Source of the DNA: CAWFLT01 sp963816795
GTDB taxonomy: Bacteria; Acidobacteriota; Vicinamibacteria; Vicinamibacterales; SCN-69-37
DNA length: 64,000 bases
Assembly (NCBI GenBank): GCA_963816795.1
Contig: CAWFLT010000006.1
Location: 682,001-746,000 of the forward strand
Direction: 5' to 3'
The notes below the pieces were generated by a model that was not told the DNA's origin, did no database searches, and saw nothing but the letters and a program-made list of their open reading frames with translations. The translations under genes and the position numbers were made by a program. How positions within the stretch are numbered: the stretch's first letter is position 1; each line of letters opens with the position of its first letter. Shown one piece after another: positions 30,944 through 41,112 of this stretch.

Positions 30944-32998
30944 CTAACGCTCGGCCACGCGCAGCGCGACCGGAGAAAACTGGCCCACAAAGCCACCGCC
31001 CGCGCGTAACTCGAGCGTGATCGTGTCTTTCTGCGTCTGGGTGACTGACTCGACGTTGACCGTCGAGCCGTCGGGCGCGGCGTCGCGCACCAGGGTCGAC
31101 CGGTACTGACCGGCGCCGAGAAACGACAACGGCACCTGAATGGTCTTCGCGCCTGGACCGCACATCACGGCGAGAAACCACGTCGTCCCTTTTCGCCGGG
31201 CGAAGACGACGAGCTCGCCGATCTCGGAGCCAGCGAGGACTCTCGTCTCGTCCCACGTCGACGGAATGCTCTTGATGACGTCGACGGCCGGACTGGCCAG
31301 GATACTCTCCGGGTTGGCCGCGATCGTCAGCAACGGACTGGCGAACATCGCGAGGCTGGCGATCTGGTGCGCCACGCTCGAGTCGCGGCGCCGCTCGGAG
31401 AAGATCATCGCGTGTAGTCGGCCGGACCCGCGAGGTAGCGCGTGAAGCAGGATGTCGGCCGGCCGCAGGTACCGCGTGAAGGGCAGGATGGTCTGATGGC
31501 GCGCGCGCTCGAGCATGCCGCTCGACTCCATACCGCGCACGCTTTCGCGGACGAGCTCGTTCGGCCAGGTGCGCTCGCGGCCGGTCGGCTTGTTCGATCC
31601 GTGGAACACGAGCAGGATCTGATGCTCGGCCGCCTTCCGCAGGAGCGCTTCGTAGAGATCGACAATCTCTTTGGCTTCGTGATCGAAGAAGTCGAGCTTG
31701 GCGCCGGTGACGCCCAGGTCGTGAAGCATCTTGAAGAACTCTTCCCGTGCCTCAGGCGTGCGCAGCTGGTTGGTATGCCGCCAGAACCAGACGCCGACGC
31801 CCTGCTGACGCGAGTACTCGACGACGTCGCGCCGCTCGTCCATCGTCCACTTGCTCCAGACTCCTTCGATGACGTGATGCTCGAAGCCGAGCTGGCCGGC
31901 GAGGCGGGAGAACTGCTTCATCCCCTCGACACCCATCGGCCCGCCGTCGACGTACCGCCAGACCGCGCGGCCGGGCTTCACCCAGCTGGTCTTGATTCCA
32001 TCCGGGAACAGCGTCGGATCCGGCGGCGGACACAGGTTCGGCAGGATCGTGCTCGTTGCGAGCGTGTTGAGGTCGCGGCCGATCATGACGACGCGCCATG
32101 GCGTCGTGATCTACGAGTGCTCCCGATCATCACGACGCGCCACGGCGTCGTGATCTCACCGGTGATGGCGGCCGCCTTGCCCAGCCGCTTGCCTTCTTCC
32201 CGCCCGTAGCGCAACTCGAACGGGTAGTTCAGCGGCTGACGATGGCCGAGGCCGATCACCCACCCGCCGCGCCCGTTCGACTCGAGCGCCATGCCGCTGT
32301 AGTTCACGAGGTTCGCCTCGGTGATCGCGGCGTAGCCGCCGTTCTGAGGCAGCTTGAACGTCAGCGGCGGACCAGACCATTCGCCGGGCTGAACCGCGGC
32401 GACATCTTTCTCAGGTAGGGCGCTTCGTAGTGGCCCTCCATCCCGGCGTACCAGACCGTCGAGCCGGCCGGCAGGTTGAACGTCGAGGCCTCGTCGGGAA
32501 CGCGCGACGTCGCTGCGTCGCCGGGAATGATGTGTCGGAATGCGACGCCGTCGTTGAACACGCGAACTTCCAGCGTGTACGCCACCGACGTCAAGTCGTT
32601 CGTCAGCGACATCGTGGCGCGGCTGGAGTGACTGACGACGGTGCTCCGAACTCCCGGCCATCGTAACTCTCCTTCACCTCGTCGCGAACGTCGGCGCTCA
32701 TGATCAGGCTGGCTGACAAGTCATACTCGAAAAGTTCGAGGTTGAGAACGATCGGGGACGGATCGATCACGGTCGTGTTCTGCCGTGCACCGTGAACGTG
32801 AGGCGCTCAGCGTTCGGCAGCAGGGTGAAGCGCACCGGGCCGTCAGGGCTGACAACCTCGACGTGCGGCATCTAGAGGCGCTGGGATCGGCGGGTCGCTG
32901 CCGCCTGCTGAGGGACGGCGGCCGTCTGCGCCCCCGGATCGATCCAACGCCGACACCGTCAGGCACAACGCGATGACGACCTGACGCGTGGTGATCAT
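30944..32998 (-). CDS. GH97-family glycoside hydrolase, disrupted by several frameshifts and a 44-bp tandem duplication
   Basis: Retaining or inverting alpha-glucosidase/alpha-galactosidase family (SusB-like), probably periplasmic. The start at 32998 opens a signal peptide (MITTRQVVIALCLTVSALDR), with TATCCT 6 nt before the ATG. The N-terminal beta domain is scattered over different frames (DGVAFRHIIPGDA, LPAGSTVWYAGMEGHYE, ALESNGRGGWVIGLGHRQPLNYPFELRYGR). The catalytic barrel is intact from 32086 (GIKTSWVKPGRAVWRYVDGG, HHVIEGVWSKWTMDE, GVTGAKLDFFDHEAKEIVD, GSNKPTGRERTWPN), and the C-terminal domain ends LRVAER. Between the two parts ITTPWRVVMIG is encoded twice by a 44-bp tandem duplication that breaks the frame. 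About 684 aa if repaired. Whether this is a pseudogene or an assembly artefact cannot be settled here. Confidence 0.8.
32081..32156. repeat. Imperfect 44-bp tandem duplication inside the GH97 gene
   Basis: A 32-bp segment at 32081-32112 recurs at 32125-32156 with two mismatches. Read in the GH97 sense, both copies encode the same peptide ITTPWRVVMIG, and both mismatches are at third codon positions. The 44-bp period is not a multiple of three, so it breaks the frame. Confidence 0.85.
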
Positions 32999-33097
32999 CG
33001 CCGGAGGATACACCCGGCGATTGGCGCGCGATCGCTCGGCCACGCGCACGGAGAAGCACGGAGAAGCGCAGAGATCACGGAGAAGAACAAGTGACAC

Positions 33098-33150
33098 CCC
33101 GCGCCGCCGAGCGGCGCGGGCCCGAGGCGCGGGGTGAGGCCCCGCGCCTC
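33098..33150. repeat. Double-hairpin element
   Basis: CCCGCGCCGC-CGA-GCGGCGCGGG (33098-33120) is followed by GAGGCGCGGGG-TGAGG-CCCCGCGCCTC (33124-33150). Both stems are perfect (10 and 11 bp). Just before it, ACGGAGAAG occurs three times (about 33048-33087). The element separates the GH97 promoter side from the next rightward gene. Confidence 0.75.
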
Positions 33151-33178
33151 TAAGCAACGTCCGAGGTATTCTGGCTCG

Positions 33179-33649
33179 GTGAAACCGCGCGCGACCGACC
33201 GGATGGCAGGGCTGCGGCGTCTCCTGTCTGCCCTCTTCCTGCTGGGCTCGGCCGGGCTGGCGATCGAGCTGTGGTTCCTGGAGCATTACGAGGACGGCTG
33301 GATGATCTTGCCGCTGGCAGCGATCGGCCTCGGCCTGGCGACCTTCGCGCTGCGGGGCACGATCGGATCGCCGCTCACGGTCCAACTGTTTCGTGCCGCG
33401 TGCGGCCTGATGGTGGTGACCGGGCTCCTCGGCGCGGCGTTGCACTATCAGGTCGGCGTGGAGTTCCAGAGCGACATGGATCCGACCCTGTCGGCCGGCC
33501 AGTTGTTCTGGAAAGTCCTGCGCATGAAGGCCCCGCCGATGCTGGCGCCCGGCGCGCTCGCGCAATTGGGCCTGCTCGGTCTCGTCATCACCTATGGGTT
33601 GCCCGCCGGCCGGACCGTGCCGGCTTCGTCGACTGGAGTCTACCCATGA
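33179..33649 (+). CDS. Four-helix membrane protein of unknown function
   Basis: About 156 aa from the GTG at 33179, with four hydrophobic helices (LLSALFLLGSAGLAIELWFL, WMILPLAAIGLGLATFAL, AACGLMVVTGLLGAALHY, LAQLGLLGLVITYGL) and a periplasmic loop VGVEFQSDMDPTLS. No family recognised. TATTCT lies 6 nt before the GTG, matching the leaderless promoter pattern. Its stop codon overlaps the next gene's ATG (ATGA), so the two are translationally coupled and probably work together. Confidence 0.7.
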   Translation: MKPRATDRMAGLRRLLSALFLLGSAGLAIELWFLEHYEDGWMILPLAAIGLGLATFALRGTIGSPLTVQLFRAACGLMVVTGLLGAALHYQVGVEFQSDMDPTLSAGQLFWKVLRMKAPPMLAPGALAQLGLLGLVITYGLPAGRTVPASSTGVYP

Positions 33650-34285
33650 GTCAGTACCGTCCGTTGTTGTCCGCCTCCGTCCTTCTGGCCGTTCTGCTCG
33701 CCGGCGTCGTCACGCGCGCGCAGGTCGGTCAGGGCATTCTCGATCTGAACGCCGTGCCTGAATCCACTCTGGCAACGCTTCCCGGATTCACTCCGGCGAT
33801 CGCCAAGGCGTTCGTCGCGGCGCGGCCGTTCGCGCACCATCGTCGAGGCCAACACGTTCCTCGTCGGTCAGAAGGTGACACCGGACCAGCTTGCGGCGCT
33901 GTACGGCAAGGCGTTCGTGCACCTGAACTTGAACACCACGACGGGGCCGGAGATTCTGCTGATCCCGAAGATCGCCAAGCGCATGACCCGCGAATTCGAG
34001 GAATACCGCCCGTGGGTGTCGATGGCGCAGTTCGACAAGGAGATCGGCAAGTACGTCGACGCGACCGAGGTGAACCGGCTCAAGTCCTACGTGTTCATCC
34101 CGATTGACTTGAATACGGGCACGGACGAGCAGTTCAAGACGATTCCGAATCTGCCCGGCAACATGCTGCGCGAGTTCAAGGAATACCGGCCGTGGAAGAC
34201 CAAGGCGCAATTCGACAAGGAGATCGGCAAGTACATCGGCGAGAAGGAAACGGCTCGGCTGTGGCGCTTCGTCGTCATCAAGTAG
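33646..34285 (+). CDS. Exported triple helix-hairpin-helix (ComEA-like) protein, one frameshift
   Basis: About 213 aa. The signal peptide (LLSASVLLAVLLAGVVTRAQ) is followed by about three repeats of a helix-hairpin-helix module: ILDLNAVPESTLATLPGFTPAIAKAFVAARPF, then VHLNLNTTTGPEILLIPKIAKRMTREFEEYRPW, then PIDLNTGTDEQFKTIPNLPGNMLREFKEYRPW. The modules alternate with FDKEIGKY spacers. The frame shifts near 33840. ComEA-type HhH domains bind DNA, so a periplasmic DNA-binding or structural role is possible. The gene overlaps the upstream membrane-protein gene by 4 nt. Confidence 0.78.
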
Positions 34286-34292
34286 CACGGCG

Positions 34293-34658
34293 ATGCCTTC
34301 GACGCCGTCGCCCGCCGCTCAGGTGCGCGAGTACTTCGCGGCGCTCCCGCCGGAACACCGTCGAGCGCTGAAGAACCTCCGGACCGCGATCCGTGCCGCC
34401 GCGCCGGGAGCGACCGAGAGCTTCAGCTACAGGATTCCGGGATTCCGGCTCGACAACCAACCACTGGTTTGGTACGCCGCGTTCAAACGTCACACGAGCC
34501 TCTATCCGATCGGCACCGCGATCCGGCGCACGCTGGCGGATGATCTCGAGGGCTACGAAACGTCCACCGGCACGGTGCGGTTTCCGCTCGATCGGCAGCC
34601 ATCGGCCGCCCTCGTCAAGCGGCTGGTCAAGGCCCGAATCGCGCAGATGCGGAAGTAG
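34293..34658 (+). CDS. DUF1801 (YdhG-like) domain protein
   Basis: 121 aa cytoplasmic protein. Family features visible: VREYFAALPPEHRRALKNLRTAIRAAAPGATESFSYRIPGFRL, YAAFKRHTSLYPIG, and FPLDRQPSAALVKRLVKARIAQ. The fold is a small alpha/beta domain of unknown biochemical role. It starts 7 bp after the HhH gene and may be co-transcribed. Its end overlaps by 32 bp the converging GT39-like gene. Confidence 0.85.
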   Translation: MPSTPSPAAQVREYFAALPPEHRRALKNLRTAIRAAAPGATESFSYRIPGFRLDNQPLVWYAAFKRHTSLYPIGTAIRRTLADDLEGYETSTGTVRFPLDRQPSAALVKRLVKARIAQMRK

Positions 34659-36500
34659 CTCGAGCGTGCGCGGGCCCGAACGACGGCACCATCAGCGGCA
34701 CGGCCGGGTCGCAGCGGTGCATCCGCGAGAATACGTCGCTGCGATCGACCGGTTGTGGTGGCGCCACCAGGTCCCGCGAGAGGTCGTAGACGTAGACGGT
34801 CCGTTGGCCGCGAAACTCCCAGAGCGGCGTCTCCAGCCGCCGGGTGACGGCCTGGCCGGGAAACCTCCGGCGGAACTCAGGCACTTCCCACTCGTCGAGG
34901 AGCGCGTACGACGCGATGCCGCGAGTCCGCAGCCAGTCGACACCGCGGTCCAGCCAGTCGGGGTCGAGTTGGTCGTAACGCAATGTGAGCCGGCCGACGT
35001 AGTACCGCAGGCTGCCGCTGTGCTGCATCGTGAAGAAGACGCTCTGCGGCGGGCGTCTCGGCCGCGATGGTTCGCGAGATCGCGACGGATTCACGATCGC
35101 GAATCCAGGAGTCGAACGCGCCCCGGCGCGCGCGATCTCCACGGTGTGCGACGCAGAGCAGGATCGTCGCCCCCGCACCCAGGATCGGCGCCCATCGCCC
35201 CGTCCGATGCACCAGGCCGCAGATCAGGCGGCAAAGCCCAACATCAGCAACGGCCACGACGGGAGCACGAAGCGCAGAAACAGCCAGTCCTCGAAGGCGA
35301 GGTAGACGAAGTAGTGGAACCACAACGCGATCACCGACACACCGAGGAGAACGACCAGCCGCCGGTCCGCGAACCGACGGCCAGAGCCGCCGCGCCGGAA
35401 CAAGCAGCGCGAGCGCGCCGAGGAGCGGCCACACTGTCTGCGTCTCGGTGAACCACGAGAAGTAGCGCGGCAGATTGGTCCAGAAGTTCGACCATTCGAA
35501 CAAGCTGTCGAGCGGTCCATAGCCTGACGTGAACGGCGATCCGTACAGGTGGTTGTAGATCAGCGGAATCACGATGAACGCCGGTGCCAGGCCCCAGCGG
35601 CAAACGCCAGCAGGCGAACCGCGCGCTGTCGCCAGCGCGACGCCGTGGGCGACGCGTCGACGATGCAGTACCGCAATCCGATGATGCCGACTCAGGAAGG
35701 CGAGATTGGGTCGCACGAGCACCGCCGCGGCGAACGGCCAGGCCGGTCAGCCAGGCCGAGCGACGCGTCGTCCCGAGCATGCCGTAAAAAGCGAGCGACC
35801 AGAGCCCAGCGACCGGCATGTCGCTCATCGGCACCATCGCGAAAAAGAGAAACGTCGGACTGCACGCGACGAGGGCGGCCGCGATCACGCCGGCCGTCGG
35901 CACGCCGAGCCGATGCCCGAGGCCATAGGTGCAGGCGACCATGAGCGCCGCGCACAACGGTACGACGAGAAACATCGCACAGTGTCCGCCAACGAGCTTC
36001 AGGCCGGCCATCATCAGCGGCAGGCCAGGAGAGTAGGTGGGGATGACCGTGCCGAAGCCGAACTCTTCCGCCGGCCGGTAGCCGAGCGGCGACGCCGTCC
36101 AGTCAGCTTTCGGCCAGGGCAGGTCGGCCACCCAGGGCTGTGAGACCCGCAACGGTCCGCGAATCCACAGATCGGCCTGACTTGCGTAGCCGTAGGAATC
36201 GGCGCCGCCCGGGGCGTTGGTCGAGTAGATGACCGTGATGACCGCGACCCATCCGATCAGGATTGGCATGACGATCGCCGGACGTGTCACGCGCGACAGC
36301 GCCTCGAGTACCCGCGAACGCTGGTCGGGCGACGCCGTCGCCACAAACACGAGGCTGGCGGCCAGCGCGATCCAGAACGGCTTCGTCGGGTCGTTGCTCG
36401 TAATCGTGAGGCCGAAGAGATGGAGGTCGAACCCGCCGAACAGGATCAACGCGCCAGTCCAGAACCAGAACAGGCCGGCGACGACGAGCGCTGCGGACAT
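34627..36500 (-). CDS. GT39-like (GT-C) membrane glycosyltransferase, several frameshifts
   Basis: Polytopic membrane protein that probably transfers a sugar from a polyprenyl phosphate donor. The start at 36500 (MSAALVVAGLFWFW) lies 8 nt after TAGAAT. The first half is continuous: an acidic first-loop motif typical of GT-C enzymes (NAPGGADSYGYASQADLW), a repeated loop (YRPAEEFGFGTVIPTYSPGLPLMMAGLK) and TM helices. The second half is spread over three frames, with breaks near 35720, 35620, 35340 and 35100 (FIVIPLIYNHLYGSPFTSGYGPLDSLF; QHSGSLRYYVGRLTLRYDQLDPDWLDRG), ending near 34627. About 624 aa if repaired. The 3' end overlaps DUF1801. Confidence 0.7.
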
Positions 36501-36574
36501 GCGCCGACATTCTAGCCCGCGCGTTCCGCGCGGAGGTGCGGCCAGCAGGGCCACGGTCCGGTGTGCTAGCCTGC

Positions 36575-36730
36575 CGGGAGCCTAAGCGGTCTCGTCGACC
36601 GCGCGGGGGACCCAGCGGCGCAGCGTGCGCCATCGGGGCGAATCTCGCCGACGCCCGAGGAGAGCCACGGACCGGCGTGACGAGGAACGACCACCTCGAG
36701 CCCGTCAGCTAACCCCGTCGGCGTAGGAGG
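36575..36730 (+). promoter_or_regulatory. ydaO-yuaA-type cyclic di-AMP riboswitch
   Basis: The leader of the APC permease holds the conserved blocks of this riboswitch class in order: GCGGGGGACCCA (36603-36614), CGGGGCGAATC (about 36634-36644), then AGCCCGTCAGCTAACCCCGTCGGCG (about 36699-36723). The CAGCTAACyCCG block is diagnostic. The class binds c-di-AMP and usually shuts off K+ uptake or cell-wall genes. AGGAGG (36725-36730) and the GTG start follow at once. TCGACC (36595-36600) can pair with GGTCGA (36729-36734), so translational control through the ribosome site is plausible. Boundaries are approximate. Confidence 0.88.
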
Positions 36731-36734
36731 TCGA

Positions 36735-38636
36735 GTGTCCCGAGTCCCGCCGCGCCCGGCACGATCGCTCGGCCGCTGGCTGCTCGCCGATCATCATGCA
36801 TCTGCCGCCGGCGCGCATCGATCGACGTCACCCTGGTGGCAGGTCATGTGTCTCACCGGCGTCGACTACTTCTCGACGCTTGGCTACCAGCCCGGGATCG
36901 CCTTCGCGGCCGCCGGTTTCCTCTCGCCGTTCGCCACACTGATTCTCGTCCTGCTGACGATCGTCGGCGCGCTGCCGGTCTACCGCCGCATCGCGGTCCT
37001 CAGCCCGTACGGGCAAGGCAGCCTGTCCGTGCTGGAAGAACGGTTGCCGCAGTGGCGCGGCAAGGGGCTGGTGCTTGTCCTGCTCGGGTTCGCGGCCACC
37101 GCCTTCATCATCACGATCACGATGTCAGCGGCCGACGCCACCGCCCACATCATCGAGAACCCGCTCACGCCCGGCTGGTTGCAGCATCCCGTCGGCGTGA
37201 CCTTCCTGCTGCTGGCGGCGCTCGGGGCCATCTTCCTGCGTGGCTTTCGCGAAGCGATCTGGGTGGCGGTCGCGCTCGTGGCCGCGTTTCTGGTCGTCAA
37301 CATCATCGTCATCGCGTGGGAGCTGGTGCTGCTGTGGCGGCACCCGGCGGCCTTCTCGGACTGGACGCGCAACCTCTTCGCTCAGCAAGGCAGCCTGAGC
37401 ATGATCGTGGTGATGTCGCTCGTCATGTTTCCAAAGCTGGCGCTCGGCCTCTCCGGCTTTGAAACGGGCGTCGCGGTCATGCCGCTCGTGCGCGGCGAGG
37501 GCAAGACGCCTGACGAGATCCTCCAGTCGCGCATCGCCAACACGCAGAAGCTGCTCGGGACGGCGGCGTTCATCATGAGCGTGCTGCTGATCGGCAGCTC
37601 CCTCGTGACGACGACGATGATTCCACCGGAAGAATTCGCGCGCGGCGGGCGGGCGGAAGGACGGGCGCTCGCGTTTCTGGCCCATCGTGACATCGGCGAG
37701 CCGTTCGCGACCTTGTACGACCTGGCGACGATCGGCACGCTGTGGTTCGCGGGGTCGTCGGCGCTGGCGGGCCTGCTCAACCTCGTGCCGCAGTACCTGC
37801 CGCGCTACGGGATGGCGCCGGACTGGGCGCGCGCCACTCGCCCGCTCGTGCTCCTGTTGACCGGCGTCTGCCTGGTCGTCACCGTGATCTTCGAAGCCGA
37901 CGTCACGGCGCAGGCCGGCGCCTATGCGACTGGCGTACTGGCACTCATGACGTCGGCGGCTCTCGCCGTGGCCATCGGTCTGCCGCGCCAGCGCTGGTAT
38001 TTCGCGCCGATCGCCATCATCTTCGCCTACACGACGCTCGTCAATGTCTACGAGCAGCCCGAAGGCATTCAGATCGCGGGCTGGTTCATCATCTCCATCA
38101 TTGGCGCGTCGCTCGTGTCACGCGTCATGCGCTCGACGGAGGTTCGCATCGAGAGCGTCGAATACGACGCCACGGCGGGCCGGTTCGTGAACGATGCGGT
38201 CGGCCAGCAGGCCATCCGCATCATCGCCAGCCGCCCAAACACCGGATCGCCCGAAGAATACGCGCGCAAGTTCGCGGCGGCCCGCGATTCGCATCATCTG
38301 CCTAACGAAGGCTGCCTGTTCCTCGAAGTCAAACCCGGCGATGCCTCCGATTTCACGGGGCGGCTCGCCGTCGTCGGCGTCGAGATCGGCGGCTTTCGCA
38401 TCCTGCGCTGCAGCAGCCCCGCCGTGCCGAACGCAATCGCCGGTCTGCTACTTGATCTTCGAGATCGAACCGATGCGATTCCGCACGCCTATTTCGGCTG
38501 GACCGAGGGCAACCCGATCGCGTATCTCCTCAAGTTCCTCGCGTTCGGTGAGGGAGATACGGCCCCGGTGTGCCGCGAAGTGCTGAGGAAAGCCGAGCCT
38601 GACCCGGTCCGGCGTCCGCGCATCCACGTCGGCTGA
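36735..38636 (+). CDS. APC-superfamily permease, probable K+ transporter under c-di-AMP control
   Basis: 633 aa inner-membrane transporter. About twelve TM helices occupy residues about 35-470; TM1 contains MCLTGVDYFSTLGYQPGIAF, the position where APC/Kup/KimA proteins carry their unwound substrate-binding turn. A soluble C-terminal domain of about 160 aa (from RVMRSTEVRIESVEYD) ends at VRRPRIHVG. Annotation pipelines would likely call it an amino-acid permease, but the c-di-AMP riboswitch leader argues for potassium uptake of the KimA/Kup kind. The GTG start at 36735 follows AGGAGG by 4 nt. Intact, no frameshift. A dispersed double-hairpin repeat follows the stop. Confidence 0.82.
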   Translation: MSRVPPRPARSLGRWLLADHHASAAGAHRSTSPWWQVMCLTGVDYFSTLGYQPGIAFAAAGFLSPFATLILVLLTIVGALPVYRRIAVLSPYGQGSLSVLEERLPQWRGKGLVLVLLGFAATAFIITITMSAADATAHIIENPLTPGWLQHPVGVTFLLLAALGAIFLRGFREAIWVAVALVAAFLVVNIIVIAWELVLLWRHPAAFSDWTRNLFAQQGSLSMIVVMSLVMFPKLALGLSGFETGVAVMPLVRGEGKTPDEILQSRIANTQKLLGTAAFIMSVLLIGSSLVTTTMIPPEEFARGGRAEGRALAFLAHRDIGEPFATLYDLATIGTLWFAGSSALAGLLNLVPQYLPRYGMAPDWARATRPLVLLLTGVCLVVTVIFEADVTAQAGAYATGVLALMTSAALAVAIGLPRQRWYFAPIAIIFAYTTLVNVYEQPEGIQIAGWFIISIIGASLVSRVMRSTEVRIESVEYDATAGRFVNDAVGQQAIRIIASRPNTGSPEEYARKFAAARDSHHLPNEGCLFLEVKPGDASDFTGRLAVVGVEIGGFRILRCSSPAVPNAIAGLLLDLRDRTDAIPHAYFGWTEGNPIAYLLKFLAFGEGDTAPVCREVLRKAEPDPVRRPRIHVG

Positions 38637-38652
38637 ACAGCCGCTCATGGCA

Positions 38653-38728
38653 ACGTAGGGCGGGCCGGGGTTAAGGCCCGCCAACTGCACGCGGATTGCA
38701 GCCCAATCCGCGCTACGCGTTGGAATGC
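38653..38728. repeat. Dispersed double-hairpin repeat, copy 2 (inverted relative to copy 1)
   Basis: Reverse complement of 12221-12299 with only a few differences over about 75 bp. It lies 16 bp after the permease stop codon, again at a gene end, which suggests terminator-like use. The two copies are 26 kb apart in opposite orientation. Confidence 0.85.
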
Positions 38729-38763
38729 TATAAGCAATCCACGGTAGGCCCCCCTCCGTAGGG

Positions 38764-41112
38764 ATGGTCATGGTCGTTTTGCGATTGCTGCGGTGCGTGG
38801 TCGTGCTGTTCTCCGTCTGGCGATGCGCTGCCCTCGCGCAACAGCCGTCGATGGCCGGCCGGGTGGGCGACGAAACCGGCGGTGGACTGCCGGGCGTGTC
38901 GGTCCAAGCGGCCTCGACTGACGGGAAGACGACGCGCATCGTCACAACGAACGAGACGGGGCACTACCAGTTCGAGAGCCTCCCGGCTGGCCGGTACGAC
39001 GTCACGTTCTCGGAAATGAACTTCGCGAGCGTCCGCCGGCGCAATGTCATCGTGCCCGCGACCGGAGCCGGACCACGCGTCGACGCGATTCTGCAGGTCG
39101 CGCTCTCCGCCCAGGTCGTGGTGACAGGCCTGCGTACCTTCAGAAACCTCGCGGACCTGGACCGGCCGTCGGAAAACCTGGTCGGCGTGGCGGGCGCCGC
39201 GAGCGAAGGCGCGGTGACCGGCGCGCAGATCGCGGCTCGGCCGATCATGCGCTCGGCGAAGTGCTCGAAGCGGTGCCGGGCGTCATCATCAGCCAGCACA
39301 GCGGCGAGGGCAAGGCGAACCAGTACTACCTGCGCGGCTTCAACCTCGATCACGGCACCGACTTCGCCACGACGGTCGCCGGCATGCCGGTGAATCTGCC
39401 GACGCACGCGCACGGCCAGGGGTATGCGGACGCCAACTTCCTCATCCCCGAGCTCGTCACCGGCGTCCAGTTCCGCAAGGGACCGTACTACGCCGACACC
39501 GGCGACTTCTCGGCCGCCGGCGCGGCCAACATCAACTACGCGAACGTGCTCGACCAGTCGATCGCCAGCGTGAGCGTCGGCCAGGACGGCTGGTCACGCG
39601 CGCTCTTTGCGGCATCACCACGTGTGGCCGGCGGGCACTTGCTGGCGGCACTCGAGCTCAATCACAACGACGGCCCCTGGGAGCGCCCGGACGACTATCG
39701 GCACGTCAACGGCATCGTGCGTTTCAGTCGCGGCACGCCACGCAATGCGTTCTCGATCACGGCCCTTGGCTATCAGAGCGACTGGAACTCGACCGATCAG
39801 GTCCCGCAGCGCGCGGTCGACCGCGGGACGATCTCGCGCTTCGGAGCGATCGATCCGACCGCTGGCGGACGTACGGCGCGGTACAGCGGTGTCGGCGACT
39901 ACCAGCACACCACCGATCGGACGCTCACTCGCGCATCAGCATTCGTGTCCAAGTACCGGCTGAATCTCTTCTCGAACTTCACGTATGCGCTCGACGATCC
40001 GGAGGCGGGCGATCAGTTCGAGCAGGCCGACCGCCGCTGGCTGGCGGGGGCGCGCCTGAGCCACAAGCGCCAGGTTCGCTCTGGCGATCGATCCGGCGAG
40101 AACACGTTCGGCCTCGACGTTCGTCATGACGACATCTCCGCGGTCGGCCTCTATCGCACGTCCGCGCAGCGGCGGCTGGACACGACACGCGAGGATGCGG
40201 TGATGCAGACGTCTGTCGGGCTCTTCGCCGAGAACGCGATGCGCTGGACACCGTGGCTCCGCACCACGACCGGTCTGCGGTTCGACCGCTATCGGCTTCA
40301 ATGTGCGGTCCGATGCGCCGGTCAACTCGGGCATCGCGACGGCGGGTCTGCTCAGCCCAAAAGCCAGCGTGGTGCTCGGCCCGTGGCGCGCCACCGAGCT
40401 CTACCTGAACGCCGGCACCGGGTTTCACAGCAACGACGCACGCGGCTCGACGATCACCATCGACCCGGCGACCGGCCACCCTGCCGAACGCGTGACGCCG
40501 CTCGTGCGCGCGACGGGCGCGGAGGTCGGCTTCCGATCGGTCGTGATTCCACGGGTGCAGACGACGGTCGCCCTCTGGCAGTTGACGCTCGACTCGGAGT
40601 TGCTCTTCGCGGGCGATGCCGGAACGACGGAAGCGAGTCGCCCGAGCCACCGCTATGGCCTCGAGTGGTCGAGCTACGTCCGGTTGCCGAACTCGTTCGC
40701 GGCGGATGCGGACGTCGCCTGGTCACATGCGCGGTTTTCCGACGCCGACCCCGCCGGGAATCGGATTCCCGGCGCCCCCAACCTGATCGTGTCGGCCGGC
40801 CTGACCGCGGAAGCGATCGGCCAGGCCTTCGGCAGCATCCGGTTCCGCTACTTCGGCCGCCGGCCGCTCGTCGAAGACGGCCGTGTCATGTCCAGCGCGA
40901 CCGGTCTCGTCAACGCCCAGATCGGCTACCACGTTCGGCAGAATCTGCATCTGATGGTGGACGTCTTCAATCTCTTGAACGCGACGGCCAGCGACATCGA
41001 CTATTTCTATGCATCGCGGCTGCCAGGCGAACCCGCTGGCGGCATCGATGATCTCCACAGTCACCCGGCGCCGCCGAGAACGGCGCGGCTGGTCGTCCGC
41101 GTGCAGTTCTAG
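38764..41112 (+). CDS. TonB-dependent outer-membrane receptor (two frameshifts)
   Basis: About 783 aa. The signal peptide (VVVLFSVWRCAALAQ) precedes a carboxypeptidase-regulatory-like domain (MAGRVGDETGGGLPGVSVQA, GHYQFESLPAGRYDVTFSE) and a plug (VLEAVPGVIISQHSGEGKANQYYLRGFNLDHGTDF, VPVNLPTHAHGQGY-like). A barrel ends in Phe (ARLVVRVQF). Frame changes occur near 39250 and 40300. The LRGFNLDHGTDFA/HAHGQGYAD segment is typical of a receptor subgroup lacking a known ligand. It differs from the larger Oar-like receptor at 27427. Confidence 0.85.
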
